Shown here in pieces: positions 25,394-34,431 of a stretch of DNA of 64,000 bases. Numbering within the stretch: the stretch's first letter is position 1; every line of letters begins with the position of its first letter. Both the position numbers and the translations under genes were made by a program. The stretch spans positions 1,488,001-1,552,000 of the forward strand of contig NZ_CP115757.1 in NCBI RefSeq assembly GCF_027912675.1. Direction: 5' to 3'. The notes beneath the pieces were generated by a model. The model did not search any database. It was given only the letters and a program-made list of their open reading frames with translations, and was not told the DNA's origin. Source of the stretch: Paracoccus sp. SCSIO 75233. Lineage in GTDB: Bacteria > Pseudomonadota > Alphaproteobacteria > Rhodobacterales > Rhodobacteraceae.

Positions 25394-26214
25394 TCGGTGT
25401 CGCTTCTCCGCCGGATGGCTATGGGGGCGAACATCTCCGCCTGACGGATTTCGAGCCTGCCTTCGCGCGCCAGTTCAAGCGTCGCGGCAAAGGTGGCAGC
25501 GGTCGCGGACCGGCCACGCTCTCCCGCACCCCAGCCCTCGGGCAGAAAATCCGCCAGCGAGGTCCAGTCGCCCGCAAAGCCGATCAGCCGCCGGACCCGG
25601 TCCAGCGCCTGTTCCATCGTGTAGACATCCTTGCGGTCGAAGGCGTAGGGGCGGAATTCGTCCTTGGTCTTGATCCGCGCATAGGCGCGCATCAGGTCGA
25701 TCAGCCCGACATCATAGGTCACACTACGCTTGCGGGCAATCTGTTCGGGCATGCCGCGCACGAATCTCGTCTGGCCAAGCCGGTCGCGCCCCATCAGCCG
25801 CGCCGAGGCCTTGCGCATCGCATCCAGCCGCTCAAGCTGAAACGCCAGATGCGCCGCCAGTTCCTCGGCCGAGGGGCCCTCCTCCTCCGGGTCGGGGGGC
25901 AGCAACAGGCGGGATTTCAGGAAGGCCAGCCACGCCGCCATGACCAGATAATCCGCCGCCAGTTCGATCCGCAGCTTCCGAGCCTGCTCGACAAAGCCCA
26001 GATATTGCTCGGCCAGTTGCAGGATGGAGACCTGCATCAGATCGACCTTCTGCGTCCGCGCCAGCGTCAGCAGCAGGTCGAGCGGGCCTTCGTAACCATC
26101 GACATCGACGATCAGGGTTTCTTCACTGCGCCGCTGCTCGACCGACGCGAGAACCTCCGGCGCGAGGGGTTCCTGTCGGTGTCTGGGGCGCAAAGGGGTG
26201 ACGTTGTCGGTCAA
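25390..26214 (-). CDS. scpA: Segregation and condensation protein A (kleisin)
   Basis: 274 residues from a TTG start. The family block VDGYEGPLDLLLTLARTQKV is near the N-terminus, DLMQVSILQLAEQYLGFVEQ follows, and the C-terminal winged helix includes ATFAATLELAREGRLEIRQA. No ATG lies between the nagZ stop (26267) and the conserved core, so I chose TTG at 26214, which has GAGG five bases upstream. Upstream ATGs exist only inside nagZ. nagZ, scpA and scpB form a co-transcribed series. Confidence 0.9.
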   Translation of the reverse strand: MTDNVTPLRPRHRQEPLAPEVLASVEQRRSEETLIVDVDGYEGPLDLLLTLARTQKVDLMQVSILQLAEQYLGFVEQARKLRIELAADYLVMAAWLAFLKSRLLLPPDPEEEGPSAEELAAHLAFQLERLDAMRKASARLMGRDRLGQTRFVRGMPEQIARKRSVTYDVGLIDLMRAYARIKTKDEFRPYAFDRKDVYTMEQALDRVRRLIGFAGDWTSLADFLPEGWGAGERGRSATAATFAATLELAREGRLEIRQAEMFAPIAIRRRSDTE

Positions 26215-26266
26215 ACGATGCCTCGGGATGCTCAGGACGGCAGAATCGGGGCTAGACCCTGCGGAG

Positions 26267-27262
26267 TCAAGCTTGCGGCCAGTCGACACGCCCGCCAGAT
26301 GCGCGATATTCGGCCAGCAATTCTGCGGCAGCAACATCATCGGGGGCCGCGCGCTGGCGGAGCGCATCATCGCCACGGCGCTGCGCGACTGATGTCATCG
26401 CGCCTGCATTCGCCACGACCTCCTCCATCTCGCCCATATCGCCGTGGCAATGCAGGATCAGATCGCAACCCGCCGCAATCGCCGCCGCACTGCGTTCGCC
26501 AATGCTCCCGCTCAGCCCGTTCATCGAGATGTCGTCGGTCATCAGCAGCCCGTCAAAGCCGATCTCATCGCGGATGATCCCGATCATGCGGGCGGAGGCG
26601 GTCGCCGGGGCATCGTCCAGTTCCGTGAACCGGATATGCGCGCTCATCCCCAGGGGCAGATCGTTCAGGGCGCGGAACGGGGCGAAGTCGGTGTCCGCCA
26701 ATTCGGCCAGCGGCGCGGCGACGGCGGGGGTCTCGAAATGGCTGTCGACGCGCGCCCGGCCATGACCCGGCATATGCTTCATCACCGGAAGCACCCCGGC
26801 TTGCAAAAGCCCCTCTGCCACGGCACGGCCATGCGAAACGACATCCGCGACATTCCGGCCAAGGCAGCGGTTTTGCAGAAATGGATGGGTTTCGTTGGAG
26901 GCAATATCAAGCGTCGGCGCACAATTGCTGTCGATGCCGACCGCGCGCAGTTCCTGCCCGATCAGCCGATAGCGCAGACGCAGCGCCGCCGATCCGTTTT
27001 CGGCATCCTCAAGCGGCGGTGTCCACTCGGCCCAATGCGGCGCGCGCATCCGCTGCACCCGCCCGCCCTCCTGATCGATTGTGATCACAGCGTCCCGTCC
27101 GACCGCATCGCGCAGATCGCCGGTCAGGCGGCGAATCTGGTCCGGGGTTTCGATATTCCGGGCAAACAGGATGAACCCCCAAGGATCGGCCGAGCGGAAG
27201 AAATCCCGCTCGGCCTTGGTGAGTTTGGTGCCCAAAAGCCCGAATATGGCAGCAGTCGTCAT
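26267..27262 (-). CDS. nagZ: Beta-N-acetylhexosaminidase
   Basis: 331 residues, no signal peptide, so cytosolic as expected for NagZ, which trims GlcNAc from anhydro-muropeptides during peptidoglycan recycling. Glycoside hydrolase family 3: KHMPGHGRARVDSH (162-174) holds the catalytic loop histidine (H174), and the nucleophile is D243 in LLMTDDISM. IDQEGGRVQR is also a signature. The start at 27262 overlaps the stop of the SPOR gene by 4 bp (ATGA). The longer frame upstream runs through that gene and is not used. Confidence 0.95.
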   Translation of the reverse strand: MTTAAIFGLLGTKLTKAERDFFRSADPWGFILFARNIETPDQIRRLTGDLRDAVGRDAVITIDQEGGRVQRMRAPHWAEWTPPLEDAENGSAALRLRYRLIGQELRAVGIDSNCAPTLDIASNETHPFLQNRCLGRNVADVVSHGRAVAEGLLQAGVLPVMKHMPGHGRARVDSHFETPAVAAPLAELADTDFAPFRALNDLPLGMSAHIRFTELDDAPATASARMIGIIRDEIGFDGLLMTDDISMNGLSGSIGERSAAAIAAGCDLILHCHGDMGEMEEVVANAGAMTSVAQRRGDDALRQRAAPDDVAAAELLAEYRASGGRVDWPQA

Positions 27263-28389
27263 TGCGCGGTGGCGGGGTAGCAATCCGTGCCTTCCGCGAT
27301 CAGCGCGGCGCAGAAGCGGCGGGCATCGTCGCGTGAATCGAAGCCCGCGACGCGGAGGCGATAGAAGGTCCGGCCGTTCCGTTCCGTCGTCTGGACAACC
27401 GGCGATTTGCCGGAGAACAGCGACGAGAAGCGGCCCGAAATCCGTCCCCATTCGCTGTTCGCGATAGAGCCGGAATCGAATGCGCCGATCTGCACCAGCG
27501 GCGCGCCGGAGGCGACCTGTGCCGGGGCGGGTTCGGGCGCTTCGGCCTCTGCCACAGCCTGCGGGGCTTCCTCGGGACGTGCGGCGGGGGCGGCCTCGGC
27601 GGTTTCGGTTGCGGCAACGGTTTCGGTCGCAGTTGCAGTTGCAGGCGCGGCCTGCGCACGCGCGGCGATGGCAGCCGGACGGCGTGCCGGGCGGGTCGCG
27701 GCAATTGCGGCAACCGGGGCGGCTTCAGCGGCAGGTTCGTCCATCATCTCCGCCGCCTGATCCTCGGCACCGACGATCCCGAGTTCGGACAGGGCAGCCG
27801 TATCCTCGCCAATGATCTCCGCCGCCAGCCCGGAGGCCGCGTCGGCATCGGACACCGCAACAATGGTCGATTCCGGCATCGGCGGCGCGACATCTTCAGC
27901 CATCGCATCAAGGGCAGCGGCATTGGCCAACTCACCCATCGGCATATCGTCATCTTCCAGCCCGGTCGGTGCCGGGGCGATGGCAATCTCGGCGTTCGGG
28001 GGCAGGTTCACACCCGCCGCAACCTCGTTCACCGAAAGCCCGCCATTCCGCGCAAGCTCTCCGCCCGGATCATCGGGCGCGGTCCGCGCCTCGCCGTCCA
28101 GCGCCTGAATGACCGGGACGCCGGAGACGTCGCGCGCCACCAGCTTGTAGCCCCAGGCCACCAGCCCGATCAGCAGCGCGACGGAAACCAGCGCGCCAAT
28201 ATAATGGGAAATCCGTCCCAACCGGACACCAAGGCTTTCAGGATAGTCATCGGCATAGGCATGATCTTCATCATCCCAGCCATATTCATCGTCGTAATCG
28301 TCCTGAGCCTGGTGCTGATAGGGGTATTCACGCGCCTGACGGGGCGCGAATTCCGCAAAACGGCGCGAGCCGAAATCGGTTACTGCCAT
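27259..28389 (-). CDS. SPOR domain protein
   Basis: 376 residues. A charged, Tyr/Asp-rich cytoplasmic start (HQAQDDYDDEYGWDDEDHAY) precedes one membrane helix at about 83-103 (IGALVSVALLIGLVAWGYKL), then a long Ala/Pro/Glu-rich periplasmic linker. The last 80 residues are a SPOR domain (VQIGAFDSGSIANSEWGRIS, FYRLRVAGFDSRDDARRFCA), which binds denuded septal peptidoglycan. The low-complexity linker is likely stretched and variable. It sits between argS and nagZ, a conserved alphaproteobacterial order, and overlaps nagZ by 4 bp. Confidence 0.9.
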   Translation of the reverse strand: MAVTDFGSRRFAEFAPRQAREYPYQHQAQDDYDDEYGWDDEDHAYADDYPESLGVRLGRISHYIGALVSVALLIGLVAWGYKLVARDVSGVPVIQALDGEARTAPDDPGGELARNGGLSVNEVAAGVNLPPNAEIAIAPAPTGLEDDDMPMGELANAAALDAMAEDVAPPMPESTIVAVSDADAASGLAAEIIGEDTAALSELGIVGAEDQAAEMMDEPAAEAAPVAAIAATRPARRPAAIAARAQAAPATATATETVAATETAEAAPAARPEEAPQAVAEAEAPEPAPAQVASGAPLVQIGAFDSGSIANSEWGRISGRFSSLFSGKSPVVQTTERNGRTFYRLRVAGFDSRDDARRFCAALIAEGTDCYPATAQ

Positions 28390-28452
28390 ACGATGCCTGC
28401 CTGCCGGTTTTCCGGCTGTTGATTACTGCCCGAGACCGGCCAGGCACTTTTG

Positions 28453-30198
28453 TCAGCGCATTTCCTTGGCCGGAGTCACCCCAAGAATAGCAAGACCTGA
28501 CGAAATGACAACGCCAACTGCACGCAGTAACGCTATTTTTGTCGATGTGGCCTTTGGATCACCGTCCCGAATGAAGCGCAGCGAGGTCTCGTCATTGCCG
28601 CGATTCCACAGCGAATGCAGCGACCCGGCCAGATCGTAAAGGTAGAACGCCACCCGATGCGGCTCATGCGCGGCTGCCGCCGCCTCGATCAGGCGCGGAT
28701 ATTCGGAGAGCTTGCGGACCAGCTCCATCTCCGCGGGGTGGGTCAGCGCGGACAGATCGGCCCCGGCGAGGGCGGCGTCCGACACATCCACGCCCATCTC
28801 CGCCGCGCGCGCCGTCACCGAATGCACCCGGGCAGAGGCGTATTGGACGTACCAGACCGGATTATCCTTGGACTGCTCCAGCACCTTGGCGAAATCGAAA
28901 TCCAGCGGCGCGTCGTTCTTGCGGGTCAGCATGTGAAAGCGCGTCACATCGCGGCCCGCCTGTTCGACGACATCGCGCAAGGTGACGAAGGTGCCGGCGC
29001 GTTTTGACATCTTGAACGGCTCGCCATTCTTGAACAGCTTCACCAGCTGGATCAGCTTCACATCCAGCGGCACCCGCCCGTTCGACAAGGCCCGAACCGC
29101 CGCCTGCATCCGTTTGACATAGCCGCCGTGATCGGCGCCGAACACGTCGATGAGTTGGTCGAAACCCCGGTCGATCTTGTCCCAGTGATAGGCGATATCG
29201 GGGGCGAAATAGGTCCAGCTTCCATCGGATTTCATCACCGCCCGGTCCTGATCGTCGCCGTGACTGGTCGAGCGGAACAGCGTCTGCTCCCGCGCCTCCC
29301 AATCATCGGGCAGCTTGCCCTTCGGCGGCTCCAGCACGCCCTCATAGATCAGCCCTGCCGCCCGCAGCCGCTCGATCGCCGCTTCGATCCGCCCCGAACC
29401 ATACAGCGCCTTTTCCGAGGAATAGACATCCATTTTCACATTCAGCGATGCCAGATCCTCGCGGATCATCCCCATCATCGCCTCGGTGGCGAAGTCGCGG
29501 ATCTCGGCCAGCCATTCCTCTTCCGGCTTGTCGAGCAGCGTATCCCCATATTTCTCCTTCAGCGCCTCGCCGACCGGGATCAGGTAGTCGCCGGGATAAA
29601 GCCCCTCTGCGATGCTGGGTTCCTGCCCGTTCGCCTCCCGGTAACGCTCATATGCGGAGCGTGCCAGCACATCGACCTGCGCGCCGCCATCGTTGACGTA
29701 GTATTCGCGCGTCACGTCATAGCCCACGAAATCCAGCAGGCTTGCCAGCGCGTCACCGAAAACCGCGCCGCGCGTATGGCCGACATGCATCGGCCCGGTC
29801 GGGTTGGCGGAGACGAATTCGACATTCACCTTCACCCCCTGCCCGAGGGCGGAACGGCCATAAGCCTCCGGTGCGGTCAGCGCCGCCTTGACGACAGCAT
29901 GCCACGCCGACGGGTCCAGCCGCAGATTGATGAAACCCGGCCCCGCCACCTCCGCCGAGGTGATCCGCGCATCGCCCGTCAGCCGCGCCGCCAGTGCCTC
30001 CGCAATATCGCGCGGCTTCGCACGCGCCGCCTTGGCCAGCACCATCGCGGCATTCGTCGCCATATCGCCATGCGCCGGATCTCGCGGCGGCTCGACCGTG
30101 ACATTCTTCATATCCAGACCTTGGGGCAGCTCGCCCGCCTCGGTCATCGCGTTCAGGGCGTCCAGAACGACACCGTGGATTTCGGCAAAGAGGTTCAT
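28453..30198 (-). CDS. argS: Arginyl-tRNA synthetase
   Basis: 581 residues. Class I synthetase. The HIGH signature is in [19 protein letters not shown] (HVGH), and the KMSKS-like signature is [14 protein letters not shown]. The N-terminal additional domain (about 1-105) and the C-terminal anticodon-binding helices ([20 protein letters not shown]) are present. The start at 30198 ([11 protein letters not shown]) matches the family and has ggaag 6 bases upstream; the ATG two codons earlier is possible. First gene of the argS-SPOR-nagZ-scpA-scpB group, with a 63-bp gap to the SPOR gene. Confidence 0.96.
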   Translation of the reverse strand: MNLFAEIHGVVLDALNAMTEAGELPQGLDMKNVTVEPPRDPAHGDMATNAAMVLAKAARAKPRDIAEALAARLTGDARITSAEVAGPGFINLRLDPSAWHAVVKAALTAPEAYGRSALGQGVKVNVEFVSANPTGPMHVGHTRGAVFGDALASLLDFVGYDVTREYYVNDGGAQVDVLARSAYERYREANGQEPSIAEGLYPGDYLIPVGEALKEKYGDTLLDKPEEEWLAEIRDFATEAMMGMIREDLASLNVKMDVYSSEKALYGSGRIEAAIERLRAAGLIYEGVLEPPKGKLPDDWEAREQTLFRSTSHGDDQDRAVMKSDGSWTYFAPDIAYHWDKIDRGFDQLIDVFGADHGGYVKRMQAAVRALSNGRVPLDVKLIQLVKLFKNGEPFKMSKRAGTFVTLRDVVEQAGRDVTRFHMLTRKNDAPLDFDFAKVLEQSKDNPVWYVQYASARVHSVTARAAEMGVDVSDAALAGADLSALTHPAEMELVRKLSEYPRLIEAAAAAHEPHRVAFYLYDLAGSLHSLWNRGNDETSLRFIRDGDPKATSTKIALLRAVGVVISSGLAILGVTPAKEMR

Positions 30199-30249
30199 CT
30201 TCATCTTCCGCTTGTTCCCGCCTGCGATAGCCCCGCAGCGGGTCAAAGG

Positions 30250-30906
30250 TCAACGGGGCGGCGCTTCTGCCGTCAGGTGACGCAGCCCGTGGGTGACGTC
30301 CGCCCGAATGGCGAGGCGCAGCGCCGGTTCATCCCCGGCTTTCAGCGCCGCGATGATCATCCGGTGATGGCGTGGCGGGCTATTCCGCTCCACCCGGCCG
30401 TAAAGCGCCCGCATCGTCGGGCCGAGCTGCAGCCAGACGGTTTCAAGGATCGCCAGCATCGCCGGGGCCTGCGCGCGCAGATAAAGCGCCCGGTGAAAAT
30501 CCAGATTGCTGCGGATATAGCCGACCGCGTCATTGCGCATCACAGCCTCGGCAATGACGTTGTTCATCGCGCTGAGCCGGTCGATCAGGGCGAAATGCGC
30601 GCGCGGCAGGGCGCGGGAGGCAAGCTCCGGCTCGATCAGGGCGCGAAGTGCGGCCAGTTCCTCGATCCGCTCAAGCGACAATTCCGGCGTCGTCACCCGC
30701 CCGGAAGAAGAAAGCGTCAGCGCACCTTCGGTCGCGAGCCTGCGCACCGCCTCTCGCGCCGGGGTCATCGAGACGCCGAACTCGGAGGCTATGCCGCGAA
30801 TCGTCAGCGCCTGACCGGGCGGCAGTTCGCCGACAAGGATGCGTGCCCGCAAATTTCGGTAAAGCCGCTCATGTGCGGTCGGATCGGCGGGACGTGCGGC
30901 GCTCAT
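30250..30906 (-). CDS. GntR family regulator, FCD (FadR) subfamily
   Basis: 218 residues. The winged helix-turn-helix at about 10-75 contains GELPPGQALTIRGIASEFGV and SMTPAREAVRRLATEGALTL. The rest is an all-helical FCD ligand domain with the metal-binding-type pattern: DFHRALYLRA and HHRMIIAALKAGD. The ligand is unknown. It is next to argS on the same strand (51-bp gap), but its true target genes are not obvious here. Confidence 0.9.
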   Translation of the reverse strand: MSAARPADPTAHERLYRNLRARILVGELPPGQALTIRGIASEFGVSMTPAREAVRRLATEGALTLSSSGRVTTPELSLERIEELAALRALIEPELASRALPRAHFALIDRLSAMNNVIAEAVMRNDAVGYIRSNLDFHRALYLRAQAPAMLAILETVWLQLGPTMRALYGRVERNSPPRHHRMIIAALKAGDEPALRLAIRADVTHGLRHLTAEAPPR

Positions 30907-30936
30907 CCGGTCATGTGATCACAAATCCGGGCAGGG

Positions 30937-31623
30937 TCAATCCTTGAAACGCCACGCCTGCAATCCGGCGCCGTTTTCGCGCAGCCAATGCCGGTGCACC
31001 CCGTATCCCGGCATCAGCGCCTCGACCTGCGCCCAGAAACGCGGCGAGTGATCCATATGCGCCAGATGCGCGACCTCATGGGCGGCGACATAGTCCAGCA
31101 CCGCATAGGGGGCCATCGCCAGCCGCCACGAAAACATCAGCCGCCCGTCCGCCGTGCAGCTTCCCCAGCGGGACCGCGTGTCGCGCAAAGTCATCGCCCT
31201 TGGCTGGCGACCGAGATGTCCGGCATGACGATCCACAGCCTCGCGCAGCGCCGCATGGGCGCGATGTTTCAGCCACGCCTGCACCGTCGCCCCGACCGCC
31301 CTGCCCTGCGGGACATAAAGCACATCGCCCTCCAGCCGGACCTGGCGCAGCGGCATAACGCTCAGCGTGACCTCGGTCCCGCCGACAGGCAGCCGCGCCC
31401 CTTCCGCCACGATCTGCGGCCCCGGCATGGCAGAGACGGTCCGCCGCAGCCAATCCTCCTTCGAGGCGACGAAATTCCTGCCCTCCGACAGGCTCATCCG
31501 GGGCGGCATGGTCAGCACCACATCCCCGCCCGCACGCGGCACCCGCAGGGTCATCCGGCGGGCGCGGGCATTGCGCCGCACCGAAACCGCAATATCGCCA
31601 ATCTTGATCTGCTCGTTCATCAC
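30937..31623 (-). CDS. YgjP-like zinc metallopeptidase (DUF45)
   Basis: 228 residues. The zinc-binding motif is HEVAHLAHMDHSPRFW (H-E-x-x-H plus a later His), inside the YgjP/UTP pyrophosphatase-like family. TLRDTRSRWGSCTADGRLMF with W-G-S-C is the second family hallmark. Members are thought to be metal-dependent hydrolases; substrate unknown. The start at 31623 begins MMNEQIKIGDIAVSVRRNAR. It is isolated from its neighbour by 30 bp and divergent from the TIGR02300 gene. Confidence 0.9.
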   Translation of the reverse strand: MMNEQIKIGDIAVSVRRNARARRMTLRVPRAGGDVVLTMPPRMSLSEGRNFVASKEDWLRRTVSAMPGPQIVAEGARLPVGGTEVTLSVMPLRQVRLEGDVLYVPQGRAVGATVQAWLKHRAHAALREAVDRHAGHLGRQPRAMTLRDTRSRWGSCTADGRLMFSWRLAMAPYAVLDYVAAHEVAHLAHMDHSPRFWAQVEALMPGYGVHRHWLRENGAGLQAWRFKD

Positions 31624-31705
31624 GCGAAAGGATAGGACTTTACAGCCTGTCAGGCTTGTGGCAGGGGAACGCGGATTTACCTAACCGCGGCGTAAGGAGA
31701 ATACC

Positions 31706-32032
31706 ATGCCCAAAGAGGAATGGGGCACGAAGCGCCTGTGCCCGCATTGCGGGTCGCGCTTTTACGACCTGCAGAACGACCCGATGACCTGCCCGGTCTG
31801 CAATACCGAGTTCACGCTGGAAAGCCTGACCAGCGGGCGCGGCCGGTCGCTGACATCCGAAAAGACCGCATCCAAGGATGACGACGATCAGAGCGACGAC
31901 CTGATCGACGACGATCTGGACGATGACGACGACAGCGGCAGCGTCGATGACGACCTGCTGGAAGATGACGACGACGATGATGACGTGTCACTTGACGACA
32001 TCGCGGATGTCTCCGGCGACGACGAAGATTGA
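31706..32032 (+). CDS. TIGR02300 family zinc-ribbon protein with acidic tail
   Basis: 108 residues. The N-terminal part has two CxxC pairs that can bind zinc (LCPHCGSRFYDLQNDPMTCP, then VCN), and the FYDLN block is the name-giving motif of the family. The last 50 residues are almost all Asp, Glu and Ser in runs (DDDDQSDDLIDDDLDDDDDS). This acidic tail is typical, with variable length. Function is unknown. gtaaggag lies 6-9 bases before ATG. Only 67 bp separate it from the DoxX gene on the same strand, a gap filled by an inverted repeat. Confidence 0.92.
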   Translation: MPKEEWGTKRLCPHCGSRFYDLQNDPMTCPVCNTEFTLESLTSGRGRSLTSEKTASKDDDDQSDDLIDDDLDDDDDSGSVDDDLLEDDDDDDDVSLDDIADVSGDDED

Positions 32033-32052
32033 TTGCATTCGCAACCAATATT

Positions 32053-32097
32053 GCTTATCCCCGTTTTAGACATATCAGATCTAAAACAGGGATAAGC
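32053..32097 (+). promoter_or_regulatory. 18-bp inverted repeat that covers the DoxX ribosome-binding site
   Basis: Arms at 32053-32070 (gcttatccccgttttaga) and 32080-32097 (tctaaaacagggataagc) pair at 17 of 18 positions around a 9-nt loop. The right arm ends 2 bases before the DoxX ATG at 32100 and contains the only purine-rich ribosome-binding sequence (agggat). If transcribed, the RNA hairpin would hide the translation start. There is no T-run after it, so a normal terminator is unlikely. A double-stranded operator with long half-sites is the main alternative. Confidence 0.65.
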
Positions 32098-32099
32098 CC

Positions 32100-32498
32100 A
32101 TGAAATACAAAACTCTGAACGCGCTCGCCCCGCAAATGCGCAGCGTCCTGCGGATGGTATCCGCCGCGGTTTTCTTTGCGCATGGCAGCCAGAAAATCAT
32201 CGGCTTCCCGGCCAGCGACCGGGCTTTTCCTGAAATCTTCTCCCGCTTCTGGTTCGCCGGTGTGCTGGAGCTGATCGGCGGTGCGTTGCTGTTTGTCGGG
32301 CTGTTCTCGCGCCCCGTGGCGTTCGTGCTGTCCGGCCTGATGGCCTTCGCCTATTGGATGGCCCACGCCCCGCGTCACTGGGTGCCTGCGCTGAACGGCG
32401 GCGACGCGGCGATCCTGTTCTGCTTCATCTTCCTGTATCTGGTGTTTGCGGGCCCCGGCCCGTGGAGCCTTGATGCCCGCGCCGGCCGCGACCGCTGA
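32100..32498 (+). CDS. DoxX family membrane protein
   Basis: 132 residues, four membrane helices. The family marks AAVFFAHGSQKIIGF (first helix end) and FWFAGVLELIGGALLFVGLF are clear, as are PVAFVLSGLMAFAYWMAHAP and ILFCFIFLYLVFAGPGPWSL. DoxX-type proteins are linked to thiol/quinone redox processes, but the precise role is unknown. The start ATG lies directly after an inverted repeat that would include its ribosome-binding site. Confidence 0.9.
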   Translation: MKYKTLNALAPQMRSVLRMVSAAVFFAHGSQKIIGFPASDRAFPEIFSRFWFAGVLELIGGALLFVGLFSRPVAFVLSGLMAFAYWMAHAPRHWVPALNGGDAAILFCFIFLYLVFAGPGPWSLDARAGRDR

Positions 32499-32642
32499 TC
32501 CGCATCACCTCGCGCCGGGGCCTCACCCAAGCCCCGGCGCTTTCTTTTTCCATCACTGCACGAATTTCCCCTTGCGCCCCGTGATGCGACCCCATATAGA
32601 CCGCCCACGCAACGGCGCACCGCGCCCACGCAGACCTCCGGT

Positions 32643-32718
<76 letters not shown>

Positions 32719-32789
32719 GTGATTCTGTTTTTCCTGATTTTCCCTTACAATTCAGCGAGATACGGGAAGATGCCGGGAAGGCTTTCTGA

Positions 32790-32819
32790 CCATTCTGACC
32801 AACCATTCTGACCAATTTC
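32790..32819. repeat. Left 30-bp direct repeat, probable integrase arm site
   Basis: Two tandem copies of the 13-bp word ccattctgaccaa followed by tttc, 72 bp inside attL. The same 30 bases recur at 38312-38341. A third, partial copy (ctttctga) precedes it. Placement close to both att sites is that of arm-type integrase binding sites. Confidence 0.75.
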
Positions 32820-33048
32820 CGGCAGAGCGGATGACAGGACGATTCTACGGACCATCCTGCCCTGTTCTTCGTCCGTCTTGCCCGGCAATATTTTGACAAA
32901 ATTTTCTGAGGCCCCGACCTCGACAGGTATCGCAAGCGCGTTCCCCCCGGATGCCGTCCCGTTCTCATGGGCGCAGATGGGCGGTTGATTGGAAGGTGGG
33001 GCATGTTCCTCCGTCGCCGGTCCCGCTCACCTTCTGAACTCTGCTGCG

Positions 33049-33068
33049 TCAGCCGCTAGGCGCTCAGC
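33049..33068. repeat. 20-bp direct repeat flanking the cargo, left copy
   Basis: tcagccgctaggcgctcagc, repeated exactly at 36876-36895. The word is itself nearly palindromic (gccgctaggcgc). The two copies enclose every cargo gene from the serine recombinase to the ParB-like gene. Confidence 0.7.
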
Positions 33069-33176
33069 ATCTGCGTCATCCCTTCCCGCACCCTCTGCAC
33101 ATCCCTGCTGTCCCGTTAGGGCAAGGTCTAGTGAGTCGTCTCACGGCACCCTGATTTCCGCCCCATTAGAATGGTG

Positions 33177-33206
33177 TTGACATTTTGGGACAGTCTTTGG
33201 TATCAC
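33177..33206 (+). promoter_or_regulatory. Probable promoter of the serine recombinase
   Basis: TTGACA at 33177-33182 with TATCAC at 33201-33206 (18-bp spacer). The word TGGGACAG occurs at 33186 and again at 33221, 35 bp apart; these could be binding sites for the recombinase itself. A gaggaac sequence precedes the ATG at 33249. Confidence 0.55.
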
Positions 33207-33248
33207 GTCTAAGATGCTTATGGGACAGATGCAGAGGAACCCCGAGAC

Positions 33249-33857
33249 ATGACCACTGGTGCGCTGATAGGATACGCAAGAACATCCACCTTGGACCAGA
33301 AGGCTGGTCTTGAGGGGCAGGAAAGAGACCTCAGAGCCGCCGGGTGTGACCGGCTGTTCATCGAACAGGTGTCGTCGGTGGACGTGAAAGCGCGTGAAGA
33401 ACTCGCTGAGGCGCTCGCCTTCATCCGCACGGGTGACACGCTGGTGGTGACCAAGCTGGACCGTCTGGCCCGCTCTGTGGCGCATCTCTTGGAGATATTG
33501 GAGGTGCTGACGGGGAAGGGTGCGGCTCTGCGCATCCTGAACATGGGGATCGACACCAGCACACCGACCGGGAAGCTGATGCTGACGGTCTTGGGTGGCG
33601 TGGCTGAGTTTGAGCGGGAAATCATGCTGGAACGGCAGCGGGAGGGGATCGCCAAGGCGAAGGCAGCAGGGAAGTACAAGGGCCGGAAGCCCACGGCACG
33701 GGCGAAGACGGAAGATGTGCTGAGGCTGCACCGTGAGGGTGTCGGCGGGACCGAGATCGCCAAGCGGTTGAAGATCGGCAGGGCGAGTGTCTATCGGATA
33801 CTCAGCGAGAGCGCCGATGACGCGAAGGACGGCGGTGGAAAGGAAGCAGCGGCATGA
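33249..33857 (+). CDS. Serine recombinase (resolvase/invertase family)
   Basis: 202 residues. The catalytic serine is S13 in GYARTSTLDQ; the conserved DTLVVTKLDRLARS and LGGVAEFEREIMLERQREG blocks follow. The C-terminal helix-turn-helix reads EGVGGTEIAKRLKIGRASVY. This is the short resolvase/invertase type, not a large serine integrase, so it may resolve dimers, invert a segment or act as a regulator of the element. It is the first cargo gene and is coupled by an ATGA overlap to a 29-residue frame. Confidence 0.93.
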   Translation: MTTGALIGYARTSTLDQKAGLEGQERDLRAAGCDRLFIEQVSSVDVKAREELAEALAFIRTGDTLVVTKLDRLARSVAHLLEILEVLTGKGAALRILNMGIDTSTPTGKLMLTVLGGVAEFEREIMLERQREGIAKAKAAGKYKGRKPTARAKTEDVLRLHREGVGGTEIAKRLKIGRASVYRILSESADDAKDGGGKEAAA

Positions 33858-33943
33858 TTATGACGATCTTGGAGATTGCCCCTTGGGTTATTAACGGTGT
33901 GCTGGTGGTCGGAGCGATACTGTCCGTGTGGTCTGCGGTGTGA
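33854..33943 (+). CDS. Coupled 29-residue membrane peptide
   Basis: The ATG overlaps the recombinase stop (ATGA). The peptide MIMTILEIAPWVINGVLVVG plus AILSVWSAV is almost entirely one membrane helix of about 20 residues. It is too short to assign a family. The coupling and the single-helix nature suggest it is real, perhaps a small toxin- or holin-like peptide, but this is inference; chance is possible for 29 codons. Confidence 0.45.
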   Translation: MIMTILEIAPWVINGVLVVGAILSVWSAV

Positions 33944-34161
33944 CATATCTGCAACAGTATGTCGGTCCATCTGTGTTTTTTCCGCGTTAGATAAGTGTGC
34001 CAAATCGAGCAACCATCTGATCTTTCTGGAATGTCACAAATATCTAATGCGTCAGTTCCTATATGGGAACTAAGTTATTGCTTTACATGCGTTTTATGTA
34101 GATTCATGATTCCGCTTGTGATGCCCCTTTCTGCATCACCTAGCACAGCATGAGGAACACC

Positions 34162-34431
34162 ATGAGAGACAACCACAAGGAACATCATCGCTTGGAAGAA
34201 ATGACACTTGCGGTGGAATTTCTGATGGCTGCAATACGAGGAATTGCGATGGAAGATCAGCGCGGCTTCAACGAGGCTGACCAGTATCTTAATCTGGCAG
34301 TAAGAAAGCTGCTTCCACTGGACAAGTCATTATCCGTTCTCGAACAGACTGAGAAAGGAACACTACAATGTCCACCCCTCATGAAATCACCGCCTTCACC
34401 TACTTGGACAAGCACTCGATCCGCACCGTGA
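34162..34431 (+). CDS. Small hypothetical protein of the element
   Basis: 89 residues, helical and charged at the start (MRDNHKEHHRLEEMTLAVEF), then RKLLPLDKSLSVLEQTEKGT. The start at 34162 has gagga five bases upstream; an ATG at 34150 lacks it. The last 20 residues overlap the start of the BRO-N gene by 64 bp and are low-complexity, so the true product may be mainly the first 70 residues. A gap of 218 bp before it contains two inverted repeats, gacata...tatgtc (33942-33963) and agttcc...ggaact (34054-34071), that could be operators. Confidence 0.6.
   Translation: MRDNHKEHHRLEEMTLAVEFLMAAIRGIAMEDQRGFNEADQYLNLAVRKLLPLDKSLSVLEQTEKGTLQCPPLMKSPPSPTWTSTRSAP

Larger units (their letters stand above)
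32719..33248. other. Left end of the element, non-coding
   Basis: 530 bases with no defensible gene. It holds the arm-type repeat (32790-32819), one copy of a 20-bp repeat (33049-33068) whose partner overlaps the integrase stop, and the probable promoter of the serine recombinase (33177-33206). The open frame on the minus strand from 33004 runs antisense into the tRNA and is a known kind of false gene. Confidence 0.6.

Noticed and set aside
27540..27760. Apparent nucleotide repeats inside the SPOR gene
   Set aside because: They are explained by the Ala/Pro/Glu low-complexity linker of the protein, not by a separate DNA element.
31860..32030. gacgacgat-type simple repeat
   Set aside because: It codes for the acidic tail of the TIGR02300 protein and needs no other explanation.
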